DNA of 39,105 nucleotides, from contig JAFLTB010000023.1 in the NCBI GenBank assembly GCA_022510605.1, forward strand, positions 1 to 39,105, read 5' to 3'. Positions 24,345-31,820 of the stretch are shown piece by piece. Under the pieces are notes generated by a model that saw only the letters and a program-made list of their open reading frames with translations, was not told where the DNA came from and ran no database searches. This stretch comes from Lachnospiraceae bacterium. Its GTDB lineage: Bacteria; Bacillota; Clostridia; Lachnospirales; Lachnospiraceae. A program made the position numbers and the translations under genes. Each line of letters begins with the position of its first letter. Position 1 is the stretch's first letter.

Positions 24345-24440
24345 ACACTTCCCCGTATGGTGTATACTTGGCAGATTGTCGATAATACAATAGCATTTGC
24401 TTATATGGAGCGGATGCTATTTCCTTTAGGAGGGATACCT

Positions 24441-24635
24441 ATGCCTGATATTGCGACGATAAAAAAAGGGATTTATATGGTGGTTTCGGAATATCCAATA
24501 AAAAAGGCAGAATTGTTTGGGGCATATGCAGAGGGGACATATCGTTTGGAAGGGCTCTTTTATATTTATTTATTGGCTTCTAAAAAATATTTTACAAAAA
24601 AAACGAACCTTTTCCTTACTTCTTACAATATATAA
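24441..24635 (+). pseudogene. Truncated MNT-type nucleotidyltransferase (MNT/HEPN antitoxin remnant)
   Basis: A 64-residue frame with a good AGGAGG site. Its first ~35 residues, MPDIATIKKGIYMVVSEYP and the following IKKAELFGAYAEGT, match the start of MNT-domain nucleotidyltransferases, in which GSYxxG is followed by a DxD metal site. Here the match stops just after GAYAEGT (about base 24540): the expected SDVDLLV does not appear and the rest is AT-rich, unrelated sequence. No HEPN partner gene is found downstream. It is most likely the relic of a toxin-antitoxin pair cut by a deletion. Confidence 0.62.
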
Positions 24636-24688
24636 ATGAAAGAAAATTATGTTTTGATAAAATATGATTTGCTAAAGGAGGATGAAGC

Positions 24689-25252
24689 ATGAAAAAAAGT
24701 TATTTATTTCTAACTATTATTTTTATCGTTATAATTGGAATGGGCGTGCTCTTCTTTTTTTTGTATAATCACCCACAATCCCAACCAGAGACAGGGATAG
24801 GTTATATTATTGGTAATCCGGATGTGGAGGAAGCAAAGACAGTTCCCAAAGAGAGGTGGACAGTTTTTAATGAACATGAGTTGGCTATAGATACTGAAAC
24901 GCAGTTTAAAAACGCTAGTGAACTGACGATTCCGGCAACCTATGATGGCAAGCAGATTTATTCTTTTGAGATAACTTTCACTGATAACTGTGATGAGGCT
25001 CCTCATTTGAAACATGTAGTAATCGAAGAAGGGATCCGCTCCTTTTCCGAGATGGGTTGCTTTGTTCCCTGTACTAATCTGGAAACCGTGGTGATTCCCG
25101 AGACAGTGACATGGATAGGTAAATGGGAATTTAAATACTGCGCAGATACCGTGACATTATATGTAAAAAAAGGTTCTTACGCGGAGAAGTATGCAAAAAA
25201 GCATAAGCTTAAATATCGGTATGGAAAACCAGAAGAACACAGGGGAGAGTGA
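24689..25252 (+). CDS. Membrane-anchored BspA-type LRR protein
   Basis: A 187-aa protein with an N-terminal signal anchor (residues 5-26, LFLTIIFIVIIGMGVLFFFL) and no lipobox. After a linker comes an LRR_5 (BspA-like) module: LTIPATYDGKQIYSFEI, LKHVVIEEGIRSFSEM, LETVVIPETVTWIGKWEF, ending in YAEKYAKKHKLKYRYG, the usual last cap of such proteins. Such repeats mediate binding. It starts an operon (AAAGGAGG; 6 nt to the next gene) with two permeases and an ATPase, so it may be a substrate-binding or sensing partner of that transporter (inference). Confidence 0.8.
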   Translation: MKKSYLFLTIIFIVIIGMGVLFFFLYNHPQSQPETGIGYIIGNPDVEEAKTVPKERWTVFNEHELAIDTETQFKNASELTIPATYDGKQIYSFEITFTDNCDEAPHLKHVVIEEGIRSFSEMGCFVPCTNLETVVIPETVTWIGKWEFKYCADTVTLYVKKGSYAEKYAKKHKLKYRYGKPEEHRGE

Positions 25253-25258
25253 AAGAAC

Positions 25259-26341
25259 ATGCTTGTTAAGAATTGGATATCTTTTTTAAAAAAGCAAAAG
25301 GGGTTGTTTACTATCCTTATGATATCGCAGATTTTCTCTTTGGTCTGTATTTACTTTGTATTCGGGATATTTCAAAACAACATATATGAACTTGTGGACA
25401 ATGAGGACACACGGTCGTTAAACGCTTCACTAAAAGGTTGTAAAATCCAGCCATCACAACTGAAAGATGTAATGATAAGGCTGGTCGATGAAAATGGGTT
25501 TTCCATTGCAAACTGTTATATAAGGGCAGAAAGCATAGATAAAAAATGGGATTATATGGACCGCTGTCAATATAAAGATGGAGAATTTTCGTACAGTAGC
25601 ATAGCATGGGAAAATATGAAAACAGGTATGGAAGGAAGTATGCCGGATAGTGAACAGTATGAGGATGCGGAGAAAGTGGTGGTGTTAGGCGAGGGACGGG
25701 AAGAGAAGATCGGTGACACCCTGATATTAGAAGGAGAACGTTATCAGGTGATCGGAATCAACGTCATGGAAAGCGACACTGAACTGGAAATTCCCTTTAC
25801 TGCTTTCCCTGAAAACTGTAAGTGGATGGATTTTCATGTGATGCTGGAACAGCTGCCGACCCGAACCCAGTACGAATTGTTCTGTAATGAGATGGAAGAA
25901 ATCGGAGCAAAACTGGATGAATTTTATATTCGCAACAATGCAGATCTAAAGCGGGGGTACTCCATGATAGGAGTGAGCATAGTGTTGGCACTGCTTGCCG
26001 GAGGAAATATGTATATGGTATACCGCTATATTTTCCACAGACGGCGAAGAGAATTAGTAATCTATGCTTTATGCGGGTGCAGTAAAGTCCGGGCCCGCCG
26101 GATGTTTTTTGGTGAGATCTTCTTGAACATGATCCTGGTGATCACGATCGGTACACTTTTATTTCGATTATTCGTTTATCCTCCAATGCAGAACTGGTTC
26201 CGTTATCTGCCTGTTATCTATGGGATTAAAGAATATCTGATCATACCTGCCATATTTCTTGTTGTCATACTCTCGATTGGTTACCGTCTTTCAAGGAATA
26301 TGTCGAAGCAGAGTATTGTGGAATTGCGAAAGGTGGGATAG
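25259..26341 (+). CDS. FtsX-like ABC transporter permease, first of pair
   Basis: A 360-aa membrane protein: one N-terminal membrane segment (~15-38), an outside domain of ~190 residues, then three segments (~238-258, ~283-303, ~318-340). This is the FtsX/MacB topology. The outside part has a MacB-like GDTLILEGERYQVIGI motif. The pair order (two unlike permeases plus one ATPase) suggests a heterodimeric transporter of the MacB type, which exports or extracts peptides or lipoproteins. Codons are more AT-rich than in the flanking core genes. Confidence 0.82.
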   Translation: MLVKNWISFLKKQKGLFTILMISQIFSLVCIYFVFGIFQNNIYELVDNEDTRSLNASLKGCKIQPSQLKDVMIRLVDENGFSIANCYIRAESIDKKWDYMDRCQYKDGEFSYSSIAWENMKTGMEGSMPDSEQYEDAEKVVVLGEGREEKIGDTLILEGERYQVIGINVMESDTELEIPFTAFPENCKWMDFHVMLEQLPTRTQYELFCNEMEEIGAKLDEFYIRNNADLKRGYSMIGVSIVLALLAGGNMYMVYRYIFHRRRRELVIYALCGCSKVRARRMFFGEIFLNMILVITIGTLLFRLFVYPPMQNWFRYLPVIYGIKEYLIIPAIFLVVILSIGYRLSRNMSKQSIVELRKVG

Positions 26342-26343
26342 TG

Positions 26344-27561
26344 ATGTTGTCATTGGCAGCAAGTGGCTATATGAAGCATATGAAAAGAAATTTGTTTATT
26401 GTTTTGCAGATATCCTTTCTTCTTCTTGCACTCGTTGTGACGGTGACGATTCTGAGTGAAGAATATAACCGGTATCGTCCGGTAGCGGCACTGAATGGAG
26501 AGAAGGGTTTCGCTATAGATGCGTATGGATATCACGGTGAATCAGCGGAACAGATCGCACAAAATATGCAGAAAGTAAAATCTGTTATATCTTGGGGATA
26601 TGGGGGTTTTAATATATCTCAGGATAATAGGTATTGTATTGCGTTTGCTTATCCTGAAAATCTGTTGTCTGACTATGTACCGGAATTACAGAGCGGAAGC
26701 TGGCTGGATACGTCGCAGACTGGAGAAGGCGGCATGGATATTGTCGTATCGGAAAATCCTTACGGGTGGAAAGAGGGGAGTCAGGTAGAATTAAACTATT
26801 ATGATGAAAATGCCCAGGTACATAGTGTGAGGGCATTTGTCCGCGGTGTACTTGAAGAAGGAACTGAGATTATCGGCGCCGGTATAGGGGTGAGCCGGAA
26901 GATTCATGGCGATTACCGCGACTTGTATTCCACTTATCGTTATGAACAGTTGGAAGATATACTGATTCTTATGAGTGAAGGACAGGTGAAAAAACAGGGG
27001 ATTCCCATGACCTACAATCAGACTCATTTTGTTATCTATGACGAAGATATTACAAAGGCACAGATGGCTGCCAATGAAAGGCGTCTCAAGGAGACTCTCG
27101 GAGCGGGTACGGAGAGTACAAGTATTCTACACGATTTGACAGAGTTTATGGATAACAGCAATTTTGAGATGCAGAAAAAGATATTTTTGTATGTGCCGGT
27201 ACTCGTCTGTGTGCTGTTGGTGACAGTGATAAGTCTTGTCAATGTATGTACGCTGAATCTCGCAGATGACATCCCGCAGAATGCCGTATACTGTATTCTC
27301 GGTCTTCCGTGGAGGAAGAACAGTTTATTTTCTCTGATACAGAGTGCGATCACTGCAGTTATGTCGATGGTATTGGCATGCTTCTTCTTATTAATCATAC
27401 AGCGAACAGCATTGAATGCTTATATTTATGCACGGCTTGACGGGCTAACCGTTTTCTCTGTGTTGCTTATTCTGGTCATTCTCTGTCTGTTTCATTATTT
27501 GTCTGCTGTCTGGATCATAAGGAGAAATAAGCCGGTAGAATTACTAAAAAATACATTGTAA
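26344..27561 (+). CDS. FtsX-like ABC transporter permease, second of pair
   Basis: A 405-aa permease with the same topology: a membrane segment near 18-40 (NLFIVLQISFLLLALVVTVT), a ~240-residue outside domain, and three C-terminal segments (~285-305, ~330-355, ~370-392). It begins right at the stop of the first permease; GTG 26341 (overlapping that stop by one base) is an alternative start, but the ATG is better spaced from AAAGGTGGG. The outside domain differs strongly from that of its partner, so the two probably form an asymmetric dimer. Confidence 0.82.
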   Translation: MLSLAASGYMKHMKRNLFIVLQISFLLLALVVTVTILSEEYNRYRPVAALNGEKGFAIDAYGYHGESAEQIAQNMQKVKSVISWGYGGFNISQDNRYCIAFAYPENLLSDYVPELQSGSWLDTSQTGEGGMDIVVSENPYGWKEGSQVELNYYDENAQVHSVRAFVRGVLEEGTEIIGAGIGVSRKIHGDYRDLYSTYRYEQLEDILILMSEGQVKKQGIPMTYNQTHFVIYDEDITKAQMAANERRLKETLGAGTESTSILHDLTEFMDNSNFEMQKKIFLYVPVLVCVLLVTVISLVNVCTLNLADDIPQNAVYCILGLPWRKNSLFSLIQSAITAVMSMVLACFFLLIIQRTALNAYIYARLDGLTVFSVLLILVILCLFHYLSAVWIIRRNKPVELLKNTL

Positions 27562-27574
27562 AGGAGACATAGGG

Positions 27575-28264
27575 ATGATTCAGCTTAAGAATATCATAAA
27601 AATATATAATAAAGGTAAGAGTAATGAATTTGAGGCGTTAAAAGGAATTGATGTAGATATAAAAGATGGAGAAATGGTGTCAATCATAGGTAAGTCCGGA
27701 GCGGGTAAGTCTACGTTATTGCACATACTGGCAGGAATCGACAGCTTTGAGTCAGGTTCTTATCACGTAGGAAAGACAGATATCGGTAAGATGTCGGATA
27801 AGCAGCTGGCAAAATTCCGCAATGAGATGGTGGGAATCGTCATGCAGGATTTTGCACTGATTGAGGACTACACGGTGGCTGAGAATCTTATGATCCCCCT
27901 TATTTTTGGGAAAATTCCGAAGAAAAAGCAGGCTGGAATGATCGATAAAGTTCTGGCTGAGGTTGATATGTCTGACGTAAGAGATAAACTTGTAAATCAG
28001 TTGTCCGGTGGTCAAAAGCAGAGAGTCGCTATTGCGAGAGCAATCATAAATTCACCACAATTTATTTTGGCGGATGAACCGACAGGGGCATTAGACCAGA
28101 AAACAGCAGCCGGAATCATGGAATTGTTCCGGAGACTGAACGGAGAGGGCCATACGATCCTAATCGTAACACATGATATGGATGTGGCTCAGAGGTGTCA
28201 GAGAAATATAGAGATAGAAGATGGAGTTATCGTGTCTGCATCTCGTGAGGAAGCGCAGATATAG
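27575..28264 (+). CDS. ABC transporter ATP-binding protein (MacB/LolD/FtsE type)
   Basis: A 229-aa ATPase that drives the two permeases upstream. It has Walker A GKSGAGKST, the Q loop MQDFALIEDYT, signature LSGGQKQRVAIARA, Walker B FILADEPTGALD and the H loop VTHDMD. AAGGAGA precedes its ATG. Last gene of the LRR-permease-permease-ATPase operon. A sigma-factor gene with its own promoter follows 110 bp later. Confidence 0.94.
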   Translation: MIQLKNIIKIYNKGKSNEFEALKGIDVDIKDGEMVSIIGKSGAGKSTLLHILAGIDSFESGSYHVGKTDIGKMSDKQLAKFRNEMVGIVMQDFALIEDYTVAENLMIPLIFGKIPKKKQAGMIDKVLAEVDMSDVRDKLVNQLSGGQKQRVAIARAIINSPQFILADEPTGALDQKTAAGIMELFRRLNGEGHTILIVTHDMDVAQRCQRNIEIEDGVIVSASREEAQI

Positions 28265-28308
28265 CAAATCAAGGGCCTTCATTTTCAGTATCAGTGGTGT
28301 CAGTGTAA

Positions 28309-28337
28309 TTGACAAAATAAAATAAATTCTGTATATT
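28309..28337 (+). promoter_or_regulatory. SigA-type promoter of the ECF sigma gene
   Basis: TTGACA (28309-28314), a 17-bp spacer and TATATT (28332-28337), ~37 bp before the start codon. It looks like a housekeeping promoter, not the AAC-type of ECF autoregulation. Confidence 0.78.
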
Positions 28338-28348
28338 TGTCCTTAACT

Positions 28349-28367
28349 GAGTCTTCGGAATGGAGGA
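28349..28367 (+). repeat. SD-carrying leader repeat, copy 3
   Basis: GAGTCTTCGGAATGGAGGA lies 6 nt before the sigma-factor ATG. Confidence 0.6.
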
Positions 28368-28373
28368 AACCCA

Positions 28374-28913
28374 ATGAGCAGAGAAGAAATCAGCCGTTTC
28401 ATTGACGAGCATGGGAAAAGTGTATACAGTTTTTGCTGCAATCTGACAGGTAACCGGATGGAGGCGGATGATTTGTATCAGGACACCTTTCTCAAAGCAT
28501 TTGAAATGCGCCGTCGGCTGGACAGTAGTGACAATCCAAAAAGTTTTATTATGGGCATAGCGGTAAATTTGTGGAAGAATCAGTGCAGAAAGAATGCGGG
28601 AAGACAACGTATTGTGCCTTTGCGGGAGTATCAGGAGGAGAAAGTTAAAGAAATAGAGGCCGCACAAAATCTGCCGGAGGAACAGATCATTCGCAAAGAA
28701 ATGCTGGAGGAAGTCAGACGTATCGTAGAAGGATTGCCGGAGAAGATACGCATGGTCATGTATCTCTTTTATACAGCTGAGATGTCAATTAACGAGATTG
28801 CACAGATTCTACATGTTCCCAAAGGGACAGTCAAGAGCCGGCTGCATCAGGGGAGAGAATTGACAAAGCAAAATTTGGAGGTGAATGAAGATGGGAAAAG
28901 AATCAGTAGATGA
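28374..28913 (+). CDS. ECF-type RNA polymerase sigma factor
   Basis: A 179-aa sigma-70 family protein. Region 2 is seen as MEADDLYQDTFLKAFE with the SFIMGIAVNLWKNQCRK helix, and region 4 as MSINEIAQILHVPKGTVKSRLHQGRELTKQNL. Its start has the SD repeat. The next gene overlaps its end by 23 nt and has the layout of an anti-sigma factor, so the two probably form a signalling pair at the membrane. The adjacent LRR/ABC operon is a possible target (position only). Confidence 0.92.
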   Translation: MSREEISRFIDEHGKSVYSFCCNLTGNRMEADDLYQDTFLKAFEMRRRLDSSDNPKSFIMGIAVNLWKNQCRKNAGRQRIVPLREYQEEKVKEIEAAQNLPEEQIIRKEMLEEVRRIVEGLPEKIRMVMYLFYTAEMSINEIAQILHVPKGTVKSRLHQGRELTKQNLEVNEDGKRISR

Positions 28914-29901
28914 AATTTTAAGGGAGGCCTTAATGGCAAAAGAAATCCCATCACCGCAGTTGCAGGAGCAATTGAAACAGGAATTTTCAGACAGGCAAAG
29001 GAAACACCGGATTTTGCGCGGAGTGACGGTGGCTGCAAGTTTTCTTCTGGTAGTGGTGGCATTGGGGACAACGGTATTTTCTGAAGATATCCGTGCTACG
29101 ATAAAACAGTTCTTTGGTACAATTACTGAGAACTACGTGAATGGTGACTCGGGACAGAAGGAACAGGCAGAAGAGGAAGTGTATAAGATTGGTGAGACTG
29201 TGACAAAGCAGGGGGTTGGCATTACACTGGAAGAGGTTTTAGTGGATGCGAACAAAATTGCTTACAGTATGAAAGTAAGAGCCGATTCTCCAGAAATTCA
29301 TTTCCATGAGGAGATATACCTGAATGGTGAAAAACTTTCGGATACCAGTAGTGGAATCAGTTGGTACCAGGCAGAGGAAAATGCAGAAGTCATTGTATGG
29401 GAAAAGGAATTGAATCCGAATATGGAATTGTCGGGAGATGTTCAGGTACAACTGCAGATTGATTCTGTGGAAGTTGGCTCGATGACAGTAGAGGATAACT
29501 GGAACTTTGAGACCACAGTCAATGTGGACAAAGCCAACAGCCATACAACCAAGGCGGAAATGGGGATTGCTGTCAAACTGGAAAATGGTGATGTTATGGT
29601 TATCAATGACGTGGTGCGTACTTCTACTGACTGTAAGCTGCATATTATTTATCAGCCGAAAGAATTATATACAGGTGATGTGGAGCTTCGTGTAGAGGGG
29701 CAGGACGAACATAATAATCCAATTAACAGCAGTGGCAGTTCAATGAAAAAAATTAAGGGGACAAACGATTATAACATGGTTGTAACTCTGGATGGTGTCA
29801 GTAATCAAACAAAGAAAATGACACTGGCAGTGTATGGACTGGAACGAAAAACATTTGATTACCAGCAGATGAGTAAGGAATTTACTGTAGAATTTCTGTA
29901 G
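28891..29901 (+). CDS. DUF4179-like anti-sigma factor, single membrane span
   Basis: A 336-aa protein: cytoplasmic part 1-~42, one membrane segment ~46-66 (VTVAASFLLVVVALGTTVF), and an outside part with two beta-rich domains (YKIGETVTKQGVGITLEEVL; and a C-terminal Ig-like stretch ending YGLERKTFDYQQMSKEF). This fits the DUF4179/DUF5643 proteins next to ECF sigma genes. ATG 28891 is chosen: GGAGG (28877-28881) lies 9 nt away, while ATG 28885 is only 3 nt from it. The outside domains probably sense the wall or a ligand (inference). Confidence 0.82.
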   Translation: MGKESVDEILREALMAKEIPSPQLQEQLKQEFSDRQRKHRILRGVTVAASFLLVVVALGTTVFSEDIRATIKQFFGTITENYVNGDSGQKEQAEEEVYKIGETVTKQGVGITLEEVLVDANKIAYSMKVRADSPEIHFHEEIYLNGEKLSDTSSGISWYQAEENAEVIVWEKELNPNMELSGDVQVQLQIDSVEVGSMTVEDNWNFETTVNVDKANSHTTKAEMGIAVKLENGDVMVINDVVRTSTDCKLHIIYQPKELYTGDVELRVEGQDEHNNPINSSGSSMKKIKGTNDYNMVVTLDGVSNQTKKMTLAVYGLERKTFDYQQMSKEFTVEFL

Positions 29902-29912
29902 TATTTAAAACT

Positions 29913-30005
29913 AAGAGGGACCTTCCAACCGACTGGAACCAGAAACAACGAGATAGCGTCTCGCGTTTACGGTTCTCGCTGATTGAAGGGGCCCTCTTGA
30001 TTTTT
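29913..30005 (+). terminator. Long branched terminator-like hairpin
   Basis: The outer stem is AAGAGGG (29913-29919) with CCCTCTT (29992-29998), continued by CCTTC/GAAGG. Inside is a second, stacked hairpin: GAACC/GGTTC, AAAC/GTTT and CGAGA/TCTCG around a TAGCG loop. TGATTTTT follows. It ends the sigma/anti-sigma unit and faces the convergent DUF4321 gene. It is unusually large (about 85 nt) for a simple terminator. Confidence 0.65.
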
Positions 30006-30021
30006 GAACGTTTATGAAATC

Positions 30022-30282
30022 CTAAATAAAGTGATAAATAATTGCCGCAATAATAATGCCAATAATACTGGCGATAGTGAATTTAATTGTCAGACCAAAG
30101 GTCAGCACCATGACCCCGATATCTAACTTCAGGGGATTTGCCAGACCAAAACTCTGTCCATAATCCAGCCAGGACAAAGCCGATACGCCGCTTGCTAAAT
30201 GTCCGATAAAACTACCCAGCACAACACCTGCTAATACCAGTAAGAAAAGTGCCCATCCATTTTTTCCTGCTCCTCGAGCCAT
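30022..30282 (-). CDS. DUF4321 membrane protein
   Basis: An 86-aa protein of the DUF4321 family, found in clostridia; function unknown. Two membrane segments (~9-29, WALFLLVLAGVVLGSFIGHL; ~63-84, TIKFTIASIIGIIIAAIIYHF) flank a short loop. The ATG at 30282 follows GGAGGT; the frame is open upstream to 30390 but lacks a ribosome binding site. Single gene on the minus strand with its own promoter. Confidence 0.82.
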   Translation of the reverse strand: MARGAGKNGWALFLLVLAGVVLGSFIGHLASGVSALSWLDYGQSFGLANPLKLDIGVMVLTFGLTIKFTIASIIGIIIAAIIYHFI

Positions 30283-30322
30283 ATGTAATACCTCCGTTTC
30301 GTTCTTGGGTTTCTCTTGTATT

Positions 30323-30351
30323 AGAATACAACATATTTTTTGATTTCGCAA
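30323..30351 (-). promoter_or_regulatory. SigA-type promoter of the DUF4321 gene
   Basis: On the minus strand: TTGCGA (30351-30346), a 17-bp spacer and TATTCT (30328-30323). It is back to back with the promoter at 30359. Confidence 0.65.
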
Positions 30352-30358
30352 CGAAAGT

Positions 30359-30387
30359 TTGACAAAAAAGGAAAAGTGTGATATATT
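30359..30387 (+). promoter_or_regulatory. Promoter of the DUF2975 cassette
   Basis: A perfect TTGACA (30359-30364), a 17-bp spacer and TATATT (30382-30387). The palindrome at 30390-30410 covers the expected start of transcription. Confidence 0.82.
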
Positions 30388-30389
30388 CA

Positions 30390-30410
30390 ATTTATCGAAA
30401 AACGATAAAT
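30390..30410. promoter_or_regulatory. Operator-like palindrome ATTTATCG-N5-CGATAAAT
   Basis: A perfect inverted repeat of 8 bp arms around AAAAA, starting 3 bp after the -10 box. A dimeric repressor there would block initiation. The Cro/C1 regulator encoded two genes on is the likely binder (inference). Confidence 0.72.
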
Positions 30411-30436
30411 TTCTTTGGGCGGCAGATACATACGGA

Positions 30437-30469
30437 TTGCTTCCTTTGCTGACGCTCTGGAACGGAGGA
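30437..30469 (+). repeat. SD-carrying leader repeat, copy 4
   Basis: Aligns with 48-80 over 33 bp (TTGCTTCC...GCTGACGCTCTGGAACGGAGGA) and lies 4 nt before the DUF2975 ATG. Confidence 0.65.
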
Positions 30470-30473
30470 TGTT

Positions 30474-30941
30474 ATGAACAGAGAGCAGGGAACGAGGCAA
30501 AAATGGTTGATTCAGGGACTTCATTATCTTTTGGATACCATGTTTGTGGTGGGGATTATCGTAACGGTTACTCTGCCGTTTACCGTGCCTCGGATGGCAG
30601 TGTATTATCCGCAGATACAGGACAGGCAGTGGGAAGTTATACTGATTTACTTTATGCTCGGTGTATTCTGTCTCTTCGCCCTGCAGGAACTGCGGCGGAT
30701 TTTTGCAACAGTAAAAGAAGGAAATTGTTTCGTGGAAAAAAATGTTGTCAGTCTTCAGCGCATGGGAAACGTTTTTCTTGTTATTGCGCTTGTTCTGCTG
30801 ATACGGGGTGTTGTGTATCTCACCCCGGCTATAGTGATTGAATGCTTTCTCTTTTTGCTGGCGGGGTTGTTTTGCCGGGTCATTGCCATGGTGTTCGCGG
30901 AAGCAGTCCGGTATAAGGAGGAAAACGATCTGACGATTTGA
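30474..30941 (+). CDS. DUF2975 membrane protein
   Basis: A 155-aa integral membrane protein with four segments (~15-38, ~57-75, ~95-115, ~119-140). DUF2975 proteins of Bacillota are commonly paired with a small Cro/C1 regulator like the one that follows (30981). The role is unknown. Strong promoter with palindromic operator and SD repeat upstream; probably co-transcribed with the next three genes. Confidence 0.84.
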   Translation: MNREQGTRQKWLIQGLHYLLDTMFVVGIIVTVTLPFTVPRMAVYYPQIQDRQWEVILIYFMLGVFCLFALQELRRIFATVKEGNCFVEKNVVSLQRMGNVFLVIALVLLIRGVVYLTPAIVIECFLFLLAGLFCRVIAMVFAEAVRYKEENDLTI

Positions 30942-30980
30942 TGGGAGCAGGAAAGTTTTTGAAAGGGGCGGCAAGGAACG

Positions 30981-31244
30981 ATGGCAATTCGGCTGAAACT
31001 GGATGAAATGATGAAAAAGCGTGGAAAGGGATTGACGGAGCTGGCGGGAGAGATTGACATTACGCTGGCGAACCTGTCAATATTAAAAAACAATAAGGCA
31101 AGGGCAGTCCGGTTCTCCACGCTGGCGGCATTGTGCCGGGCGCTAAAGTGTCAGCCGGGAGATTTGCTGGAATATGTGGAGGAAACAGAAGGAATTGAAG
31201 GAACCGATGGGAAAGACAATGAAAGTGCTGCGAGGGAGGAATGA
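30981..31244 (+). CDS. Cro/C1-family (XRE, YozG-like) transcriptional regulator
   Basis: An 87-aa protein with a single helix-turn-helix domain: RLKLDEMMKKRGKGLTELAG, EIDITLANLSILKNNKARA, LAALCRALKCQPGDLLEYV. The C-terminal tail is short and acidic. It probably binds the palindrome at 30390-30410 and controls its own operon. Overlaps the ribosome binding site region of the next gene. Confidence 0.9.
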   Translation: MAIRLKLDEMMKKRGKGLTELAGEIDITLANLSILKNNKARAVRFSTLAALCRALKCQPGDLLEYVEETEGIEGTDGKDNESAAREE

Positions 31245-31246
31245 GA

Positions 31247-31789
31247 ATGACGGCTTATAACAGGGGAAGAAAAAAGAAAAAAACTGTTGTTTTGCATAAT
31301 ATGTTTATGCCAATCTGGCTGTTATGGTTCTTTCCTGTTACCTGGATTATAATTCTGCCGGGGAATTTTGTTTTTGATTTACTGATTCTGGCGTTGGGAA
31401 TGAAGATTTGCCGGGTACAGAGAATCGGGCAGCAGTTGAAAAAATCCATTGTCAAGACCTGGCTCTTTGGATTTGTGGCAGATTTTATGGGAATGGCTCC
31501 GCTGTTTCTGCCAAAGTGGTATTTTGATTTTAGGTCAGAGCAGGGTGAAACAGGAGGTTTAGTAGAGACGGTTTATAATGCGGTGTGGTATGACCCATTT
31601 CAGACAGCGGCCTCCTTTCTCATTGTCACCCTTGGGGTAGTTGTTTCCATTGTTTTTATTTTTATTTTCAACTATTATTTTGCCCTGAAAAAGACAGAGC
31701 TGTCACGGAAGGAAAAGAAAAGGACGGCGCTGATTCTGGCAGTAGTGACAGCGCCCTGGATGTTTTATTTTCCGACCTTAGGATGGTAA
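31247..31789 (+). CDS. Uncharacterised membrane protein, paralogue A
   Basis: A 180-aa protein not recognised by family. A basic start (RGRKKKK) is followed by a Trp/Pro-rich hydrophobic pair (PIWLLWFFPVTWIIILPGNF), a segment VKTWLFGFVADFMGMAPLF, and a third near 120-145 (ASFLIVTLGVVVSIVFIFIF), ending in LILAVVTAPWMFYFP. The ATG at 31247 is 7 nt from GGAGG; ATG 31241 is too close. It is clearly homologous along its length to the next gene, so the two arose by tandem duplication. Confidence 0.72.
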   Translation: MTAYNRGRKKKKTVVLHNMFMPIWLLWFFPVTWIIILPGNFVFDLLILALGMKICRVQRIGQQLKKSIVKTWLFGFVADFMGMAPLFLPKWYFDFRSEQGETGGLVETVYNAVWYDPFQTAASFLIVTLGVVVSIVFIFIFNYYFALKKTELSRKEKKRTALILAVVTAPWMFYFPTLGW

Positions 31790-31795
31790 CAAAAT

Positions 31796-31815
31796 CTGAC
31801 GCATTGGAATGGAGG
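31796..31815 (+). repeat. SD-carrying leader repeat, copy 5
   Basis: CTGACGCATTGGAATGGAGG lies 5 nt before the ATG at 31821. Confidence 0.6.
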
Positions 31816-31820
31816 TAAAC

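Noticed and set aside
24357-24440. Longer start for the MNT remnant at 24357
   Set aside because: No SD at 24357, and the residues before the ATG at 24441 do not match the family, while AGGAGG precedes 24441.
24601-24688. Promoter of the LRR/ABC operon
   Set aside because: Several A/T-rich -10-like boxes, but no -35 with 16-18 bp spacing could be chosen with confidence.
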